Assembly (NCBI RefSeq): GCF_013391415.1
Contig: NZ_JACAXB010000017.1
Span: 1 to 64,000 of the forward strand
Direction of reading: 5' to 3'
Length of the DNA: 64,000 bases
DNA from: Aquitalea sp. LB_tupeE
GTDB taxonomy: Bacteria > Pseudomonadota > Gammaproteobacteria > Burkholderiales > Chromobacteriaceae
Shown: positions 44,416-55,700 of the stretch, in pieces
Layout of the letters: each line of letters begins with the position of its first letter
Position numbering within the stretch: the stretch's first letter is position 1
The notes under the pieces: generated by a model
Databases searched by the model: none
What the model was told of the DNA's origin: nothing
Seen by the model: the letters and a program-made list of their open reading frames with translations, nothing else
Made by a program: the position numbers and the translations under genes

Positions 44416-47079
44416 ATGGCTGCAACCTTCCCTGACGATATCGATCCCCTGGAAACCCAGGAGTGGACTGAGGCGCTGGAGTCGGTTCTGGATACCGAAG
44501 GTTCCGAGCGCGCGCACTTCCTGCTGGAAACCATGGTTGAGCGTACCCGCCGCCGTGGCGCCTACCTGCCCTTCGACGCAACCACCGCGTACCAGAACAC
44601 CATCCCGGTGGGTAAAGAACAGAAATCCCCCGGCAATCACGAGATGGAGCACCGCATCCGCTCCATCAACCGCTGGAACGCCGCTGCGCTGGTTCTGCGC
44701 GCCGGCAAGAAAGACCTGGAACTGGGCGGCCACATCGCATCCTTCCAGTCCTCCGCTACCCTGTACGACGTTGGTTTCAACCATTTCTGGCGTGCTCCGA
44801 ACGACGAGCAGGACGGTGATCTGATCTACTTCCAGGGCCACATTGCCCCGGGCGTGTATTCCCGCGCCTTCCTGGAAGGCCGTCTGACTGAAGAACAACT
44901 GGACAGCTTCCGTCAGGAAGTGGACGGCAACGGCCTGTCCTCCTATCCGCACCCGTGGCTGATGGACGACTTCTGGCAGTTCCCTACCGTATCCATGGGT
45001 CTTGGCCCGCTGATGGCCATCTATCAGGCCCGCTTCCTGAAATACCTGGAAAGCCGTGGCCTGGCCCGTACGCCGGGTCGCAAGGTATGGTGCTTCTGCG
45101 GCGACGGCGAGATGGACGAACCGGAATCCCTGGGTGCCATCGCCCTGGCCGCACGTGAAGGCCTGGACAACCTGATCTTCGTCATCAACTGCAACCTGCA
45201 GCGTCTGGACGGCCCGGTACGTGGCAATGGCAAGATCATCCAGGAACTGGAAGGCGACTTCCGCGGTTCCGGCTGGAACGTACTGAAAGTGATCTGGGGT
45301 AGCCGTTGGGATCCGCTGCTGGCCATGGACACCAAGGGCCTACTGAAGAAGCGCATGGACGAATGCGTGGACGGCGACTACCAGACCTTCAAGTCCAAGA
45401 ACGGTGCCTACGTTCGCGAACACTTCTTCGGCAAGTATCCGGAGCTGCGCGAAATGGTGGCCAATATGTCCGACGACGAGATCTGGGCCCTGAACCGTGG
45501 TGGCCACGATCCGCACAAGGTATACGCCGCTTACTACGAAGCCACCCACAATGCCAACGGCCGTCCGACCGTAATCCTGGCCAAGACCATCAAGGGTTAT
45601 GGTATGGGTTCGTCCGGCGAAGCGCAGAACATTGCCCACCAGGCCAAGAAAATGGATATCGAAAGCCTGCGCAAATTCCGCGACCGCTTCGGTATTCCGG
45701 TGTCCGACGAAGACCTGCCGAAGGTGCCGTACTACAAGCCGGCTGAAGACAGCCCGGAAATGAAGTACATGCGCGAACGCCGTGCCGCGCTGGGCGGTTA
45801 CCTGCCGGCCCGCAAACCGGTGAAGGCCCCGTTGGCCATCCCGGGTCTGCACATTTTCGACAGCCAGCTGGGCGATTCGGGCGAGCGCGAGTTCTCCACC
45901 ACCATGGCCTTCGTGCGCATGCTGGGTACCCTGCTGAAAGACAAGAACATCAGCAAGCAGATCGTGCCTATCGTACCGGATGAATCCCGTACCTTCGGTA
46001 TGGAAGGCATGTTCCGCCAGTACGGGATCTGGTCCACCCAGGGTCAGAACTACGTACCGCAGGACGCCGACCAGCTGATGTTCTACAAGGAATCCAAAGA
46101 CGGCCAGATGCTGCAGGAAGGCATCAACGAGCCGGGCGCGATGTCCTCATGGATTGCCGCAGCCACCAGCTACGCCAACCACGGCATCCCGATGATTCCG
46201 TTCTACATCTACTACTCGATGTTCGGTTTCCAGCGTATCGGCGACCTGGCCTGGGCTGCTGGCGACATGCGCGCCCGTGGTTTCATGCTGGGCGGCACTG
46301 CCGGCCGTACCACCCTGAACGGTGAAGGTCTGCAGCACGAAGACGGTCACAGCCACATCCAGGCAGGCCTGATCCCGAACTGCGTGTCCTACGACCCGAC
46401 CTTTGCTTACGAGCTGGCAGTCATCCTGCAAGATGGTCTGCGCCGCATGTATGGCGAGCAGGAAGACGTGTTCTACTACATCACCCTGATGAACGAGAAC
46501 TACACCCACCCGGCCATGCCGCAAGGTGCCGAGCAGGGCATCATCAAGGGTATGTACCTGCTGAAGGACGGCGGTGACGCCAAGGTGAAGGTACAGCTGA
46601 TGGGTTCCGGCACCATCCTGCGTGAAGTGATTGCCGCGGCAGACCTGCTGCGCAACGACTTCGGCATCGCGTCCGACATCTGGAGCGTGACCTCCTTCAA
46701 CGAGCTGCGTCGTGACGGCATGGAAGCTTCCCGCTTCAACCTGCTGCACCCGACCGAAGCTGCCCGCAAGTCCTTTGTCGAGCAGCAGCTGGAAGGCCGC
46801 AGCGGTCCGGTGATTGCCGCTACCGACTACATCCGCAACTACGCCGACCAGATCCGCGAATACGTACCGGGTCGCTACGTGGTACTGGGTACCGACGGTT
46901 TCGGTCGCTCCGACAGCCGCGCCAAGCTGCGCGAGTTCTTCGAAGTGGATCGTCACTACGTCGCCGTGGCTGCCCTGTCCGCCCTGGCCCGCGAAGGCAA
47001 GATCGAAGCAGCCAAGGTTGCTGAAGCGATTGCCAAGTACGGCATCAAGGCTGACAAGCTGCCTTCCTGGAAGGCATGA
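44416..47079 (+). CDS. aceE: Pyruvate dehydrogenase E1 component (homodimeric)
   Basis: 887 residues; thiamine diphosphate-dependent decarboxylation of pyruvate and reductive acetylation of lipoyl E2. Family landmarks: SFQSSATLYDVGFNHFW, GDGEMDEPESLGAI and the following NCNLQRLDGPVRGNG (ThDP GDG-N motif), KTIKGYGMGSSGEAQNIAHQ, and FSTTMAFVRML. Length is that of the homodimeric E1 of Gram-negative bacteria. First gene of aceE-aceF-lpdA. Confidence 0.97.
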   Translation: MAATFPDDIDPLETQEWTEALESVLDTEGSERAHFLLETMVERTRRRGAYLPFDATTAYQNTIPVGKEQKSPGNHEMEHRIRSINRWNAAALVLRAGKKDLELGGHIASFQSSATLYDVGFNHFWRAPNDEQDGDLIYFQGHIAPGVYSRAFLEGRLTEEQLDSFRQEVDGNGLSSYPHPWLMDDFWQFPTVSMGLGPLMAIYQARFLKYLESRGLARTPGRKVWCFCGDGEMDEPESLGAIALAAREGLDNLIFVINCNLQRLDGPVRGNGKIIQELEGDFRGSGWNVLKVIWGSRWDPLLAMDTKGLLKKRMDECVDGDYQTFKSKNGAYVREHFFGKYPELREMVANMSDDEIWALNRGGHDPHKVYAAYYEATHNANGRPTVILAKTIKGYGMGSSGEAQNIAHQAKKMDIESLRKFRDRFGIPVSDEDLPKVPYYKPAEDSPEMKYMRERRAALGGYLPARKPVKAPLAIPGLHIFDSQLGDSGEREFSTTMAFVRMLGTLLKDKNISKQIVPIVPDESRTFGMEGMFRQYGIWSTQGQNYVPQDADQLMFYKESKDGQMLQEGINEPGAMSSWIAAATSYANHGIPMIPFYIYYSMFGFQRIGDLAWAAGDMRARGFMLGGTAGRTTLNGEGLQHEDGHSHIQAGLIPNCVSYDPTFAYELAVILQDGLRRMYGEQEDVFYYITLMNENYTHPAMPQGAEQGIIKGMYLLKDGGDAKVKVQLMGSGTILREVIAAADLLRNDFGIASDIWSVTSFNELRRDGMEASRFNLLHPTEAARKSFVEQQLEGRSGPVIAATDYIRNYADQIREYVPGRYVVLGTDGFGRSDSRAKLREFFEVDRHYVAVAALSALAREGKIEAAKVAEAIAKYGIKADKLPSWKA

Positions 47080-47201
47080 GGCCGGGCCGGATACGGCCAA
47101 GCTTGAGGTAGCGAGCCCGCCCCGCCGGGGCTGGCTTGCAACGTAGCCGAATATCGGTGGCGGTACCGTACAGGTGCCGCCGCTCTACGGATGGAAAGCT
47201 C

Positions 47202-48851
47202 ATGAGCAATCTGATCGAACTGAAAGTGCCCGACATCGGTGGGCACAGCAATGTAGACATCATCGAAGTATTCATCACCGCCGGTCAGACCGTGGCAGTG
47301 GACGATTCGCTGATCACCCTGGAAACCGACAAGGCCACCATGGAAGTGCCGGCCGAAGCTGCGGGTGTGATCAAGGAAATCCGTGTCGCGGTTGGCGGCA
47401 AGATTTCCGAAGGCGACGTCATCGCCATCCTGGAAGTCGGCGCCAGCGCAGCCGCGCCTGCTCCGGCCAGCGCGGCACCTGCTGCTGTTGCACCGGCCCC
47501 GGTTGCCGCCGTTGCAGCTGCTCCGGTAGCTGCCCCTGCCGCTCCAGCTGCCAGCGGTCGCATCGACATCGTGGTGCCGGATATCGGTGGCCACAACGGT
47601 GTGGACGTGATCGAAGTATCGGTCAAGGTGGGCGATGTGATCAGCGTGGACGATTCCCTGATCACGCTGGAAACCGACAAGGCCACCATGGAAGTACCGG
47701 CCACTGCCGCTGGCAAGGTCGTTGAAGTCAAGGTTGCCGTTGGCAGCAAGGTAAGCCAGGGCGACCTGATCGTAGTCGTGGAAGGCGCAGTTGCTGCCGC
47801 TGCTGCTCCGGTAGCCGCGCCTGCTGCAGCCCCGGCCCCGGTAGCCGCTCCGGCTCCTGTCGCCGCTGCGCCTGCCGCCGCTGCCCCGGTTGCCGTCAGC
47901 GCCAGCCTGCCCGCCATCAACGAAGCCAGCTTCTCCAAGGCCCATGCCGGTCCGTCGGTACGCCGTCTGGCTCGTGAGCTGGGTGTGGACCTGGGCCGCG
48001 TCAAGGGTACGGGCCGCAAGGGTCGTATCATCGACGCCGACGTGAAGGCCTTCGTCAAGGGCGTGATGCAGAACCCGGTGGCGGCTGCTCCGGCTGCCGC
48101 TGGTGGTTCCGGTGTGGGTCTGGACCTGCTGCCGTGGCCGAAGGTGGACTTCGCCAAGTTCGGCCCGATCGAAACCAAGCCGCTGTCGCGCATTCAGAAG
48201 ATTTCCGGTGCCAACCTCAGCCGCAACTGGGTGATGATCCCGCACGTGACGTTCAACGACGAGTGCGACATCACCGAGCTGGAAGACTTCCGCAAGACCA
48301 TCGGCAAGGAATGGGAAAAGTCCGGCCTGAAGATTTCGCCGCTGGCCTTCATCATCAAGGCCGCCGCCGAAGCCCTGAAGGCATTCCCCACCTTCAACAG
48401 CTCGCTGGACGGTGACAACCTGGTGCTCAAGCAGTACTACCACATCGGCTTTGCTGCCGACACGCCGAACGGCCTGGTGGTACCGGTGATCAAGAACGTC
48501 GATCAGAAGGGCATCAAGCAGATCGCCAAGGAACTGACCGAGCTGTCGCTGCAAGCCCGCGAAGGCAAGCTCAAGCCGACCGACATGCAAGGCGCCACCT
48601 TCACCATCTCCAGCCTGGGCGGTATCGGTGGCAGCAGCTTCACCCCGATCGTGAATGCGCCGGAAGTGGCAATCCTGGGTGTGTGCAAGAGCCAGATCAA
48701 GCCGGTATGGAACGGCAAGGAATTCGCACCGCGCCTGATGTGCCCGCTGTCGCTGTCTTTCGATCACCGCGTGATCGACGGCGCTGCTGCCGCGCGCTTC
48801 ACCGTGCATCTGGGCAAGCTGCTGTCCGACGTGCGTCGCCTGATCCTGTGA
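47202..48851 (+). CDS. aceF: Pyruvate dehydrogenase E2 (dihydrolipoamide acetyltransferase)
   Basis: 549 residues. Two N-terminal lipoyl domains (residues about 1-75 and 120-195), each with the lipoylated Lys in [11 protein letters not shown], joined by Ala/Pro linkers. A peripheral-subunit binding domain (AGPSVRRLARELGVDLGRVKG, about 250-285) follows, then the catalytic acetyltransferase core ending SFDHRVIDGAAAARF with catalytic His. ATG 47202 has a GGATGGAAA site upstream that is repeated before lpdA. Confidence 0.97.
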   Translation: MSNLIELKVPDIGGHSNVDIIEVFITAGQTVAVDDSLITLETDKATMEVPAEAAGVIKEIRVAVGGKISEGDVIAILEVGASAAAPAPASAAPAAVAPAPVAAVAAAPVAAPAAPAASGRIDIVVPDIGGHNGVDVIEVSVKVGDVISVDDSLITLETDKATMEVPATAAGKVVEVKVAVGSKVSQGDLIVVVEGAVAAAAAPVAAPAAAPAPVAAPAPVAAAPAAAAPVAVSASLPAINEASFSKAHAGPSVRRLARELGVDLGRVKGTGRKGRIIDADVKAFVKGVMQNPVAAAPAAAGGSGVGLDLLPWPKVDFAKFGPIETKPLSRIQKISGANLSRNWVMIPHVTFNDECDITELEDFRKTIGKEWEKSGLKISPLAFIIKAAAEALKAFPTFNSSLDGDNLVLKQYYHIGFAADTPNGLVVPVIKNVDQKGIKQIAKELTELSLQAREGKLKPTDMQGATFTISSLGGIGGSSFTPIVNAPEVAILGVCKSQIKPVWNGKEFAPRLMCPLSLSFDHRVIDGAAAARFTVHLGKLLSDVRRLIL

Positions 48852-48958
48852 TGGTAGGGCGGAGCCCCACAGGGGCATTCCGCCTTCTCCTTGCCGCATG
48901 AAATACGGCGGAATGCTCCCGGCAAAGCCGTCAGCTTCCGCCCAACGGATGGAAAACC
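48846..48958 (+). repeat. Intercistronic hairpin between aceF and lpdA
   Basis: GCATTCCGCC and GGCGGAATGC form a perfect 10-bp stem (48878 to about 48916), extended by an outer pairing of GGGCGGA (near 48855) with TTCCGCCC (48935-48943). It covers most of the 107-base gap. Likely a stability or processing element tuning E2:E3 ratio. Confidence 0.6.
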
Positions 48959-50758
48959 ATGAGCAATCTGATTGAACTGAAAGTCCCGGATATCGGCGGT
49001 CACAGCAATGTGGACGTGATCGAAGTCTTCGTGAAGCCGGGCGATGTGGTGAGCAAGGACGACAGCCTCATCACCCTGGAAACCGACAAGGCCACCATGG
49101 AAGTGCCGGCGGAAACCGCCGGTGTGGTGAAGGAAGTCAAAGTGGCAGTGGGCAGCAAGGTGAGCGAAGGTGACGTGATTGTCATCGTCGAAGCTGCCGC
49201 CGCCGCCAGCGCCGCCCCGGCAGAAGCCAAGCCGCTGGAAACCACCGGCGTGGCCTCGGCTCACACCGATGCCGGTTTCGCGCCGCAAACTGCCCCGGTG
49301 GCTGCCAGCCATAGCGGCGGTGCCGATATCGAATGCGACGTGATGGTACTGGGCGGTGGCCCTGGCGGTTATTCCGCTGCCTTCCGCGCGGCCGACCTGG
49401 GCCAGAAAGTGGTCATCGTCGAGCGTTACTCCACCCTGGGTGGCGTGTGCCTGAACGTGGGCTGCATCCCGTCCAAGGCCCTGCTGCACAATGCCGCCGT
49501 GATTGACGAAGTAAGCCATCTGGCTGCCAACGGCATCAAGTTCGGCAAGCCGGAAGTGGATATCGACCTGTTGCGCGGCTACAAGGAAAAGGTTATCGGC
49601 AAGCTGACCGGTGGCCTGGCCGGCATGGCCAAGGCGCGCAAGGTGCAGATCGTACGTGGCAATGGCCGCTTCATCGACCCGCATCACATCGAAGTGTCGC
49701 TCACCACCGGCAACGGTCGTGAAGAGAGCGGCGAGAAGACCATCGTCAAGTTCAAGAACGCCATCATCGCCGCCGGTTCGCGCGTGGTGAAGCTGCCGTT
49801 CATTCCGGACGATCCGCGTGTGGTGGATTCCACCGGCGCGCTGGAACTGAAAGCCGTGCCGGAAAAGATGCTGATTATCGGTGGCGGCATCATCGGTCTG
49901 GAAATGGGTACCGTTTACTCCACGCTGGGCGCACGCCTGGACGTGGTGGAAATGCTGGACGGCCTGATGCAGGGTGCCGACCGTGACCTGGTCAAGGTAT
50001 GGCAGAAGTGGAATGCCCACCGCTTCGACAACATCATGCTGAACACCAAGACTGTGGCTGTCGAACCGAAGGAAGACGGCGTGTATGTCACCTTCGAGGG
50101 CGAACAGGCACCGAAAGAACCGCAACGTTACGACCTGGTGCTGTACGCCACCGGCCGCGCGCCTAACGGCAAGCTGCTGGGTGCGGAAAACGCCGGCGTG
50201 GCTGTGACCGACCGAGGTTTCATTCCGGTGGACAAGCAGCAGCGCACCAATGTGCCGCACATCTACGCCATTGGCGACATCGTCGGTCAGCCGATGCTGG
50301 CCCACAAGGGCGTGCATGAAGGCCACGTGGCCGCAGAAAACTGCGCCGAGCACAAGGCCTTCTTCGATGCCCGAGTGATTCCGGGTGTGGCCTATACCGA
50401 TCCGGAAGTGGCCTGGGTGGGCATGACCGAAGACGAAGCCAAGAAACAGGGCATCAAGGTGGAGAAATCCGTCTTCCCGTGGGCTGCGTCCGGTCGCGCC
50501 ATTGCCAATGGTCGTGATGAAGGCTTCACCAAGCTGATTTTCGATCCGGCTACCCATCAGGTGATTGGTGGCGGCATTGTCGGCCCGCACGCCGGCGACA
50601 TGATTGGTGAAATCTGCCTGGCGATTGAAATGGGCTGCGATGCCGAAGACATCGCCAAGACCATTCACCCGCACCCCACCATGGGCGAATCCATCGGCAT
50701 GGCTGCCGAAGTATTCGAAGGTAGCTGCACGGACCTGCCGCCGCAGCGCAAGAAGTAA
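48959..50758 (+). CDS. lpdA: Dihydrolipoamide dehydrogenase (E3) with N-terminal lipoyl domain
   Basis: 599 residues against about 470 for plain E3: residues 1-75 are an extra lipoyl domain ([12 protein letters not shown]) joined by an Ala/Pro linker. The oxidoreductase part has [15 protein letters not shown] (FAD), the redox-active [30 protein letters not shown] (NAD), [17 protein letters not shown], and the C-terminal active-site His-Glu in HPHPTMGES. The lipoyl domain begins with nearly the same residues as the first domain of AceF, pointing to duplication. Lipoyl-E3 fusions are known in Neisseria and related species. Confidence 0.97.
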   Translation: MSNLIELKVPDIGGHSNVDVIEVFVKPGDVVSKDDSLITLETDKATMEVPAETAGVVKEVKVAVGSKVSEGDVIVIVEAAAAASAAPAEAKPLETTGVASAHTDAGFAPQTAPVAASHSGGADIECDVMVLGGGPGGYSAAFRAADLGQKVVIVERYSTLGGVCLNVGCIPSKALLHNAAVIDEVSHLAANGIKFGKPEVDIDLLRGYKEKVIGKLTGGLAGMAKARKVQIVRGNGRFIDPHHIEVSLTTGNGREESGEKTIVKFKNAIIAAGSRVVKLPFIPDDPRVVDSTGALELKAVPEKMLIIGGGIIGLEMGTVYSTLGARLDVVEMLDGLMQGADRDLVKVWQKWNAHRFDNIMLNTKTVAVEPKEDGVYVTFEGEQAPKEPQRYDLVLYATGRAPNGKLLGAENAGVAVTDRGFIPVDKQQRTNVPHIYAIGDIVGQPMLAHKGVHEGHVAAENCAEHKAFFDARVIPGVAYTDPEVAWVGMTEDEAKKQGIKVEKSVFPWAASGRAIANGRDEGFTKLIFDPATHQVIGGGIVGPHAGDMIGEICLAIEMGCDAEDIAKTIHPHPTMGESIGMAAEVFEGSCTDLPPQRKK

Positions 50759-50845
50759 GCAGCCCGTCCGGCCGCAAGGCCGGGCAGGCCGCCTGCAGTC
50801 CCGGCCCGCCCCTGGCGGGTCGTGTCTTATCTCTCTCAGTCTTGT

Positions 50846-50870
50846 GGCGGATCATTCCGCCCTTTTTTTT
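50846..50870 (+). terminator. Terminator of the pyruvate dehydrogenase operon
   Basis: GGCGGA, TCAT loop, TCCGCC, then eight T. It is preceded by two further GC-rich hairpins after lpdA. It shows that tamA does not start at 50842. Confidence 0.85.
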
Positions 50871-50946
50871 GGCAGTACCCTCCACCCGCTCTGCCAACAG
50901 CCCTCGCCAGACTGAACCAGTTTCGCTACCATCAGTCGGATTCCAG

Positions 50947-52707
50947 ATGAATGCCGACATGCTGCCACGAACCTCTCCCCTTGCCTTGTCATCCGCCCTT
51001 GCCCTGACGCTGTGTGCCGCACCAGCCTGGGCTAAGGTGGATTACACCGTCAGCGTGGATGCCCCATCGAGCCTCGGCAGCCTGTTGAATGATCATCTGG
51101 AACTGGTTTCCGCCCGCAACGACCCGGACCTGGACGATTTCCAGTTGCAGGCCATCATCAAGGAAACGCCAGCGGCGGCACAGGCTCTGCTGGAGACCGA
51201 AGGCTATTTCAGCGCCGTCATCCGGGTAGAGGAGCAAGGCGAGCATCACTATGTCATCAAGGTGGAAGCGGGTGAACCCGTCATCATCGAAGATGTCACC
51301 CTGCAATTGAATGGCGACATCCGTCAGCAAGCCGACTACCGCCAACGGCTGGCCGCTGTGCTGGAAGCCTGGTCGCTGCCGATTGCGGCACCCTACCGGC
51401 AGGACGACTGGAGCAGCAGCAAGCGTGCCATCCTGCGTTTGCTTACTGTCGATCGCTTCCCGCTGGCCAAAATCGTCAAGAGTCAGGCCGATATCGACCC
51501 GCAAACGCATCGCGCCCAGCTGCTGGTGGAAGTGGACAGTGGCCCGCTGATTCGCTTTGGTCCGACCAATATCAGCGGTAACAAGCGCTATCCGCTGAAT
51601 GTGGCCACCGGCCTTGCCGACTTCCGCCAGGGCGACCCTTACCAGCAAAAGAAATTGCTGGATTACCAATCGGCACTGGAACAGGCTCCGCAATATTCCG
51701 GCGTGGTGGTGAGTGCCGACATGGCCCGCATTCTCAATAACGAGGTGCCGGTTGATGTGAGCCTGACCGAATTCCCCAAGCAAAAGCTGGAATTCGGCCT
51801 GACCTATGATTCAGAAGACGGGCCCGGTGTTCGTGTCGGTTACGACTACTACAATCTGTTTGGCAAAGGCTGGACCGGCTCCGCCTTGCTGGATTGGAAA
51901 AACAGCGACCGCAATCTCAGCCTGGGCCTGGGTTTCCCGCGCCAGGCGGACAATTACTCACACTCCATTACCTCAACATTCAAGGAAACCGATATCCAGG
52001 GGGTGAAAACCACCGCGATCGATGCCGGTGCCTGGCGTATTCGCAGCCACGAAAAAATCAACGCCCGCTTTGGCGTGGAGTTCATCCAGGAAAAGGAAAC
52101 CATCGGCAACACGCCCAGTAACAATACCCGGGCCGTACTGGGTGTATTCGGCTGGACACGGCGCGATGTGGACGACACCTTGCGTCCCCGTTCCGGCACC
52201 CTGCTGGATGCTTCCCTGTCCAGTACGCTGGGCGGATTGTTGTCCACCACCAGCTTTGTCCGTGGCTATGCCCGTGGGGTCAGCTACTGGAGCCCCTGGC
52301 CCAAGTACGGCACGCTGTTGACCCGCCTGGAGGTGGGGCAGGTGTGGGCCAAGGACAGCGATGAGGTGCCGTCCTCCCAGTTGTTCCGGGCTGGCGGTTC
52401 CAACAGCGTGCGCGGTTATGAATACCAGAGCCTGGGTCTGCCCGGTGCTGATGGTGCCGTGGTGGGGGGCCGTGTCGTGGCGACGGCCACGCTGGAATAC
52501 CAGATTCCGGTGGCAAAGGACTGGGCGCTGGCCCTGTTCCATGATGCCGGTAATGCCGCGCAAAGCTGGCAAAGCTTCAAGCTGGAACACGCAAATGGTA
52601 TCGGCGTGCGCTGGATGAGCCCCATTGCACCGCTATCCATGGATATTGCCAAGGCAGAAAAGGACGGCAAGTTGCGCTGGAACATGAGCCTGGGGCTGGC
52701 ATTCTGA
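50947..52707 (+). CDS. tamA: Outer membrane translocation protein TamA (Omp85 family)
   Basis: 586 residues. Signal peptide ending ALALTLCAAPAWA-KV; three POTRA domains (about residues 30-270), and a 16-strand Omp85 barrel with GLTYDSEDGPGVRVGYDYYNLFGKGW and the conserved VRGYEYQSLGLPGADG and GIGVRWMSPIAPLSMDIA, ending in LGLAF with C-terminal Phe. ATG 50947 is used, with 50959 as alternative. Works with TamB, whose ATG overlaps the tamA stop, in phospholipid transport and assembly of some outer-membrane proteins. Confidence 0.93.
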   Translation: MNADMLPRTSPLALSSALALTLCAAPAWAKVDYTVSVDAPSSLGSLLNDHLELVSARNDPDLDDFQLQAIIKETPAAAQALLETEGYFSAVIRVEEQGEHHYVIKVEAGEPVIIEDVTLQLNGDIRQQADYRQRLAAVLEAWSLPIAAPYRQDDWSSSKRAILRLLTVDRFPLAKIVKSQADIDPQTHRAQLLVEVDSGPLIRFGPTNISGNKRYPLNVATGLADFRQGDPYQQKKLLDYQSALEQAPQYSGVVVSADMARILNNEVPVDVSLTEFPKQKLEFGLTYDSEDGPGVRVGYDYYNLFGKGWTGSALLDWKNSDRNLSLGLGFPRQADNYSHSITSTFKETDIQGVKTTAIDAGAWRIRSHEKINARFGVEFIQEKETIGNTPSNNTRAVLGVFGWTRRDVDDTLRPRSGTLLDASLSSTLGGLLSTTSFVRGYARGVSYWSPWPKYGTLLTRLEVGQVWAKDSDEVPSSQLFRAGGSNSVRGYEYQSLGLPGADGAVVGGRVVATATLEYQIPVAKDWALALFHDAGNAAQSWQSFKLEHANGIGVRWMSPIAPLSMDIAKAEKDGKLRWNMSLGLAF

Positions 52708-55700
52708 TGCAGGACATGCCATTGCCAGAGCAGGCAGCAGCGCCACCAGCCAGCCCGCCATCTCAGCCAAAGCCGCCGCGCCGCCGTTGGGGCCGTCTGC
52801 TCTGCCTGCTGGTGCTGCTGGCCCTGTGTGCTGCACTGGGCTGGCTGGGTGGCAGCGCACAGGGCCTGGCCTGGCTTTGCCAGCAACTGCCGGCATTGAG
52901 CCAGCAGCAATTGAGCATTACCCGTAGCGAAGGCAGCCTGTGGTCCGGTTTTACCCTGCACGATATCCGCTGGCGCGCACACTACCAGGATGTCGACATC
53001 GACCGTCTGCAACTGCAATGGCAGGCATCCGACTTGTGGCAGCGCCGCCTGCAAGTGCAGCTGCTTGATATCGGCCATGTCCGGGTGAACAGCCGTCCGG
53101 CCCCGGCAACGCCACCTGCCGGTGCGCCCGCCTCCCTGTCGCTGCCACTGGATATTCGGGTGGAGCGTCTGCAACTGGCCAGCCTTAGCCTGCTACCGGC
53201 GGATGTCAGGCTGTATGGCTTGCAGGCCAGCTATGCCTACCAGAATCAGCAGCATCAGCTACAGCTGACCCGGCTACAAACGCCATGGGGCAGCACCAGC
53301 GCCCGTCTGTCCCTTGCCGACAGCGCGCCATTTGCCACCCAGGGTCAACTCAGCGCCCAGGGCGAGCTGGAGCAGATTCCAGTGCAGGCCCGGCTGCAAC
53401 TGAGCGGCCAACTGCTGGCCTTGCAAGTCGATGGCACTGGCAGCGGCAAAGGCATGCTGGTAGAAGCGCATGGCGTGTTGCGCCCGTTTGCCCTCAATCC
53501 CTACAACCGCTTTGGCCGGCTGGATGTGCGGGTAGGCGGCATCAATCCCCAGTCCCTGTTCCCGGCCTGGCCCAAGGCGCGGCTGGGTTTTGCCGTGCAT
53601 GCCGAGCCGGATGGCGGCTCGCGCATCAAGGGTGGCCTGTCGCTGCTCAACAGCCAGCCCGGGCCGCTTTCGGCCAATCAACTGCCCATGTCGCTGCTGG
53701 TGGGCGAGTTCCGTGCCGATGACAAGGTACTGTTCCTGGACAAGCTGATGGCCCAGCTGGGCGAGGGGCAGCTTAACCTCACGGGCAAGGTGGAGCCTGG
53801 CTCGCTAGACATGGTGGCGCTGCTGCACAATATCCGCCTGAAAACCCTGTATGCGACCGCGCCGGATGACACCATCAAGGGCACCGCACGCGTAGTCGGG
53901 CCGCTGGCCGGGCCGGATATCCGTGCCAGCCTGTATGGCAAGAGCCTGCAACTGGAAACGGCTGTCGGTTTCGAACAGGATGCGACAGGCAGAAACCTGT
54001 TGTTGCGCCAACTGGCTCTTACAGCAGGTGCCGGCAAACTGCAGGCATCCGGCAAGCTGGGACTGGAGGGTAAACAGCTTTACCAACTGGAAGGGCAGTT
54101 GCAAAAGGCCGACCCGTCCCGCATGCAAGCAGGCTTGCCAGTAGGCGAGCTCAATGCCGCCATCAAGGCCAGTGGTCAGCTGGCCCAGCCGCTTTCTGGC
54201 AAGATCGCCTTGAAATTTGCTCCCAGCCGGCTGTCCGGCGCCCCCTTGTCCGGCCAGCTGAGTGCCGACTGGCAGGGCGAGCGTCTGCATCAGTTGCTGG
54301 CCGACCTCACCCTGGCCAGTAACCGACTGCAAGCCAGTGGCGCTTATGGCGTAGCCGGAGACAAGCTCAAGCTGCTGATTGATGCCCCTAATCTCTCGCT
54401 GTTGGGCCGTGGTTTTTCCGGCACCATCAAGGGTCAGGCCGAATTGAGCGGAACGCCCAAGGCACCGTTGCTCAGCACCAGTCTGCGGGCCGAACGGCTG
54501 CACCTTCCCGGTGACTTGTCGGTGCAAAGCCTCAGCCTGGATGGCGACATCAAGGCCGATGCAGGCAGCCCTTTCCGTCTGCAACTGGCGGCGGACAAAC
54601 TGCAGGCCGGCAGTTTTACTGCCGAACAATTGCGTGCGCAAGGCAGTGGCACCCGCACCCGTCACCAGCTGCAACTGGATGGCCGACTGCGTCTGTCCGG
54701 GCAACCCTATCAGCTGCAACTGGCGGCCAGTGGCGGCTTGCCGGCCAATAGCGGGCAATGGCAGGGCGTGCTTGAACGTCTGGAGCTTGCCGGCAAACCC
54801 GGACTCAGCCTGCAATCGCCGCTGGCGGTCGAGGCCGGGCCTGCGCGCGTGCGGCTGGGGGCGGCACGCTTCAAGCTGCTGGGTGGCAGCCTGTCGCTGG
54901 CGGGGCTGGAGCGCAGTAACGGTGTCCTCACCACGCGTGGCCATGCCGAAGGCCTGCATCTGAGCGAGCTGGCACCATTGCTGTCACTGCCGGTGGAGCA
55001 GAACCTGGTACTGGATAGTGGCTGGGCGCTGAATCTCAATGGCAAACAGCCGCAAGGCGAGCTGTGGCTCAAGCGGGTGGCGGGTGATGTCCGTCTGCCT
55101 GCCGAAGCCGGGCGGCCAGCCCCCCTGGGCTTGAAAGCGGCACAGCTTGATGTGCGGCTGGATGGCGGCAGCCTGCGGTTTGACAGCACTATCGACAGTC
55201 AGTATGCCCAGTTGTCCGGCAAGGGCAGCCTGCCGTGGAATGGCGGCAACATTGACATGCGTACGCCGCTGGCGGCCAATGTCAGCGTGTCGCTGCCATC
55301 ACTGGCCGCATTGGCACAGCTGTCTTCACCCGCGCTGGAACTGGGTGGCCAGCTGTCTGCCAACCTGAACTTGACCGGTCCCTTGGGCCAGTTGCAAGGG
55401 CAGGGCAATATTCAGGGCAGCAAGTTGATGCTGGCTGACCACCGTACCGGCATTCATCTGGGCGATGGCGTACTACAGGCCCATCTGAACGGTCGCAGCC
55501 TGGTGCTGGACAAATTGCGCTTTGCCAGTGGTCAGGGCGATGTGGTGGCCACCGGCAGCCTGGATTTGCGAGAGGCCGGACCGGATGCCGTGGTACGGGT
55601 GGTGCTCAACAAGTTCAGCGTATTCGACAAACCCAGTCGCAAGCTGGTTGTTTCCGGCAACGCCGAACTGAGCATGGTGGAGCACAAAATCGCCCTGACG

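Noticed and set aside
47420-47920. Repetitive GCTGCTCCGG-type DNA in aceF
   Set aside because: These repeats encode the Ala/Pro linkers between lipoyl domains, normal for E2.
46956-50674. Long open frames antisense to aceF and lpdA, with Gly/Ser/Arg-rich low-complexity protein
   Set aside because: The low complexity is the mirror of Ala/Pro linkers in lipoyl proteins; no ribosome sites or domains.
50842-50946. Longer start for tamA
   Set aside because: The extension lies over the terminator of the pyruvate dehydrogenase operon and would destroy the signal peptide.
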